NCBI RefSeq assembly: GCF_038502225.1
Contig: NW_027196926.1
Span: 1 to 64,000 of the forward strand
DNA from: Cherax quadricarinatus
Lineage: Eukaryota; Arthropoda; Malacostraca; Decapoda; Parastacidae
DNA: 64,000 nt
Direction of reading: 5' to 3'
The translations under genes and the position numbers were made by a program. Each line of letters opens with the position of its first letter. The stretch's first letter is position 1. A model generated the notes under the pieces. The model was not told the origin of the DNA, did no database searches, and saw only the letters and a program-made list of their open reading frames with translations. This document shows, in pieces, positions 62,990 to 64,000 of the stretch.

Positions 62990-63412
62990 ATCCAGACCAT
63001 AGGAAAACCTAGGTAGCCACAGCCACTCCAGAGAGAGAGAATTTTTTTTTCTAGCGCCAGGAAGGAAAAAAAGATGGCAGGAAATGACAGAAATCGTATA
63101 CCAACTCTGATAATTTCTGGAGAGGAATCACAGACAATGGCCTCCACTCCGAAAGAACAGATATTAGTCCCAGAAAAAAAAAACCTTCCATACCACCAAT
63201 ACAACGTCATTCATCTTTGCAAATATACAAAGTGAAAAGGCAAAAGGCATTATGGGGGGGGGGGGGGTCGGCCTGCACGTCAGAGAGTCACTGATATGCT
63301 TGGAACTAATAAGTGCCTCAAATGATGTGGTTGAAATTTTGACAGTAAAGATTGAGAACAAAAACCTGGTCATTATGGTTGTGTACAAGCCTCCTGATGC
63401 AAGACTCACGAA
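62990..63412 (+). pseudogene. LINE endonuclease N-terminal remnant
   Basis: Broken coding: KNLPYHQYNVIHLCKYTK, a stop, then after a run of 15 G (63256-63270) a shifted frame reads ESLICLELISASNDVVEILT and NKNLVIMVVYKPPDARL. The last block is typical of jockey/CR1-like apurinic-type endonucleases (VVYRPP). It ends abruptly after about 63412. Probably the ORF2 start of the same family as 62194-62520. Confidence 0.6.
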
Positions 63413-63414
63413 AT

Positions 63415-64000
63415 CGTAATGACACGTGTGGAAATTTATTTGGTCCCTAAAGTTCCACAGGACAGATCCGGCGTACAAAGGGGGTTTCCAGGGGGTTTCC
63501 AGCATGGCCGTAATGGAACGGCTGAGCTGGGTGGCCCTTAAACCCACCCAAACAAAAAGCGTTCTCCCCGAGTTGGCGTGGTTGGTAAGCTTATTTAAGT
63601 TATAGATTTACCCTTCAGGGAAGGAGTAGGTAGTTTTACTGGTAGTACACTAATATTAGGATCATTGAGGCAACTGTAGATAATAATAATGTAGACCTAA
63701 GACCTTAACATAGGTAGCAATAGGCTGATAATGTAGGCAAACACTAGGTTAAGTTAGCTAGGGAGAATTGGCAGCCCTAGCTTGAATGACGAGGTGCGGG
63801 TCTCAAAGACACAATAGCGTTCTTCTTAAGACAGACACCAACTGGACAAGATGTGCCGTGATCAGCAGACGGCGCCCCCCCACATGTCTTCACATTCGAG
63901 ACCTGGGGAAATCTGGTAGAGACACCTCGATGTACCGTAGATGACCTCCTCCGTCAGGCCCATACAGTAAGACAAGACCTCCACTTTATCTCGTAGATTT
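63415..64000. other. Window end, nothing recognised
   Basis: No supported gene. A short direct repeat (gggggtttccagg twice at 63480-63499) and a C-run near 63873-63880 are present. The sequence is somewhat GC-richer than the rest and may belong to another repeat family. Confidence 0.4.

Overview
This is eukaryotic nuclear DNA, most likely from a decapod crustacean (a crayfish, shrimp or lobster relative). I infer this from the families of RTE, Penelope-like and jockey/CR1-like retroelements, from a tRNA-derived SINE, and from the AT-rich intronic background. It has nothing bacterial: no operons, no Shine-Dalgarno sites, no CRISPR array.

The only host gene I recognise is GPN2 (GPN-loop GTPase 2), on the + strand. 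Four exons are visible: 4735-4940, 22600-22714, 45313-45534 and 47462-47668 with the stop codon. The first exon(s) with the P-loop lie left of the window. One short exon (about 26 codons) expected between 22714 and 45313 was not found. The roughly 43 kb the gene spans here is mostly transposon, which fills its introns. A possible exon of another gene lies at 47937-48041, just past the GPN2 poly(A) signals.

The rest is layered mobile DNA. (1) RTE-like non-LTR retrotransposons: one full-length copy with an intact ORF (8964-12540), several near-identical 5'-truncated copies (1317-2960, 31816-33955, 50975-51904), damaged copies (14655-18262 minus, 27244-29885) and older relics. (2) Two intact Tigger/pogo transposase genes (24041-25837 minus, 54957-56744 plus), older relics, and internally deleted derivatives sharing one breakpoint (151-1126, 39310-39698). 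(3) A piggyBac transposase gene broken by one stop codon (35545-37800), a second degenerate copy (57024-58532), and about ten TTAA-flanked non-autonomous relatives of about 1 kb. (4) Penelope-like elements with reverse transcriptase and GIY-YIG remains, inverted tails and foldback insertions. (5) Fragments of hAT, mariner-like, jockey/CR1-like and SINE elements, and an unassigned arthropod repeat-encoded protein.

Insertions are nested up to four deep, and many junctions still carry exact target-site duplications, so their order can be read. The most interesting signal is at one end of the piggyBac-type elements: a pair of 10-12 bp palindromes with centres 33-34 bp apart. Their core differs between subfamilies (ACTAGT, ATATAT or AGATCT) but changes together in both copies. 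This looks like a diversifying transposase or host-factor binding site.
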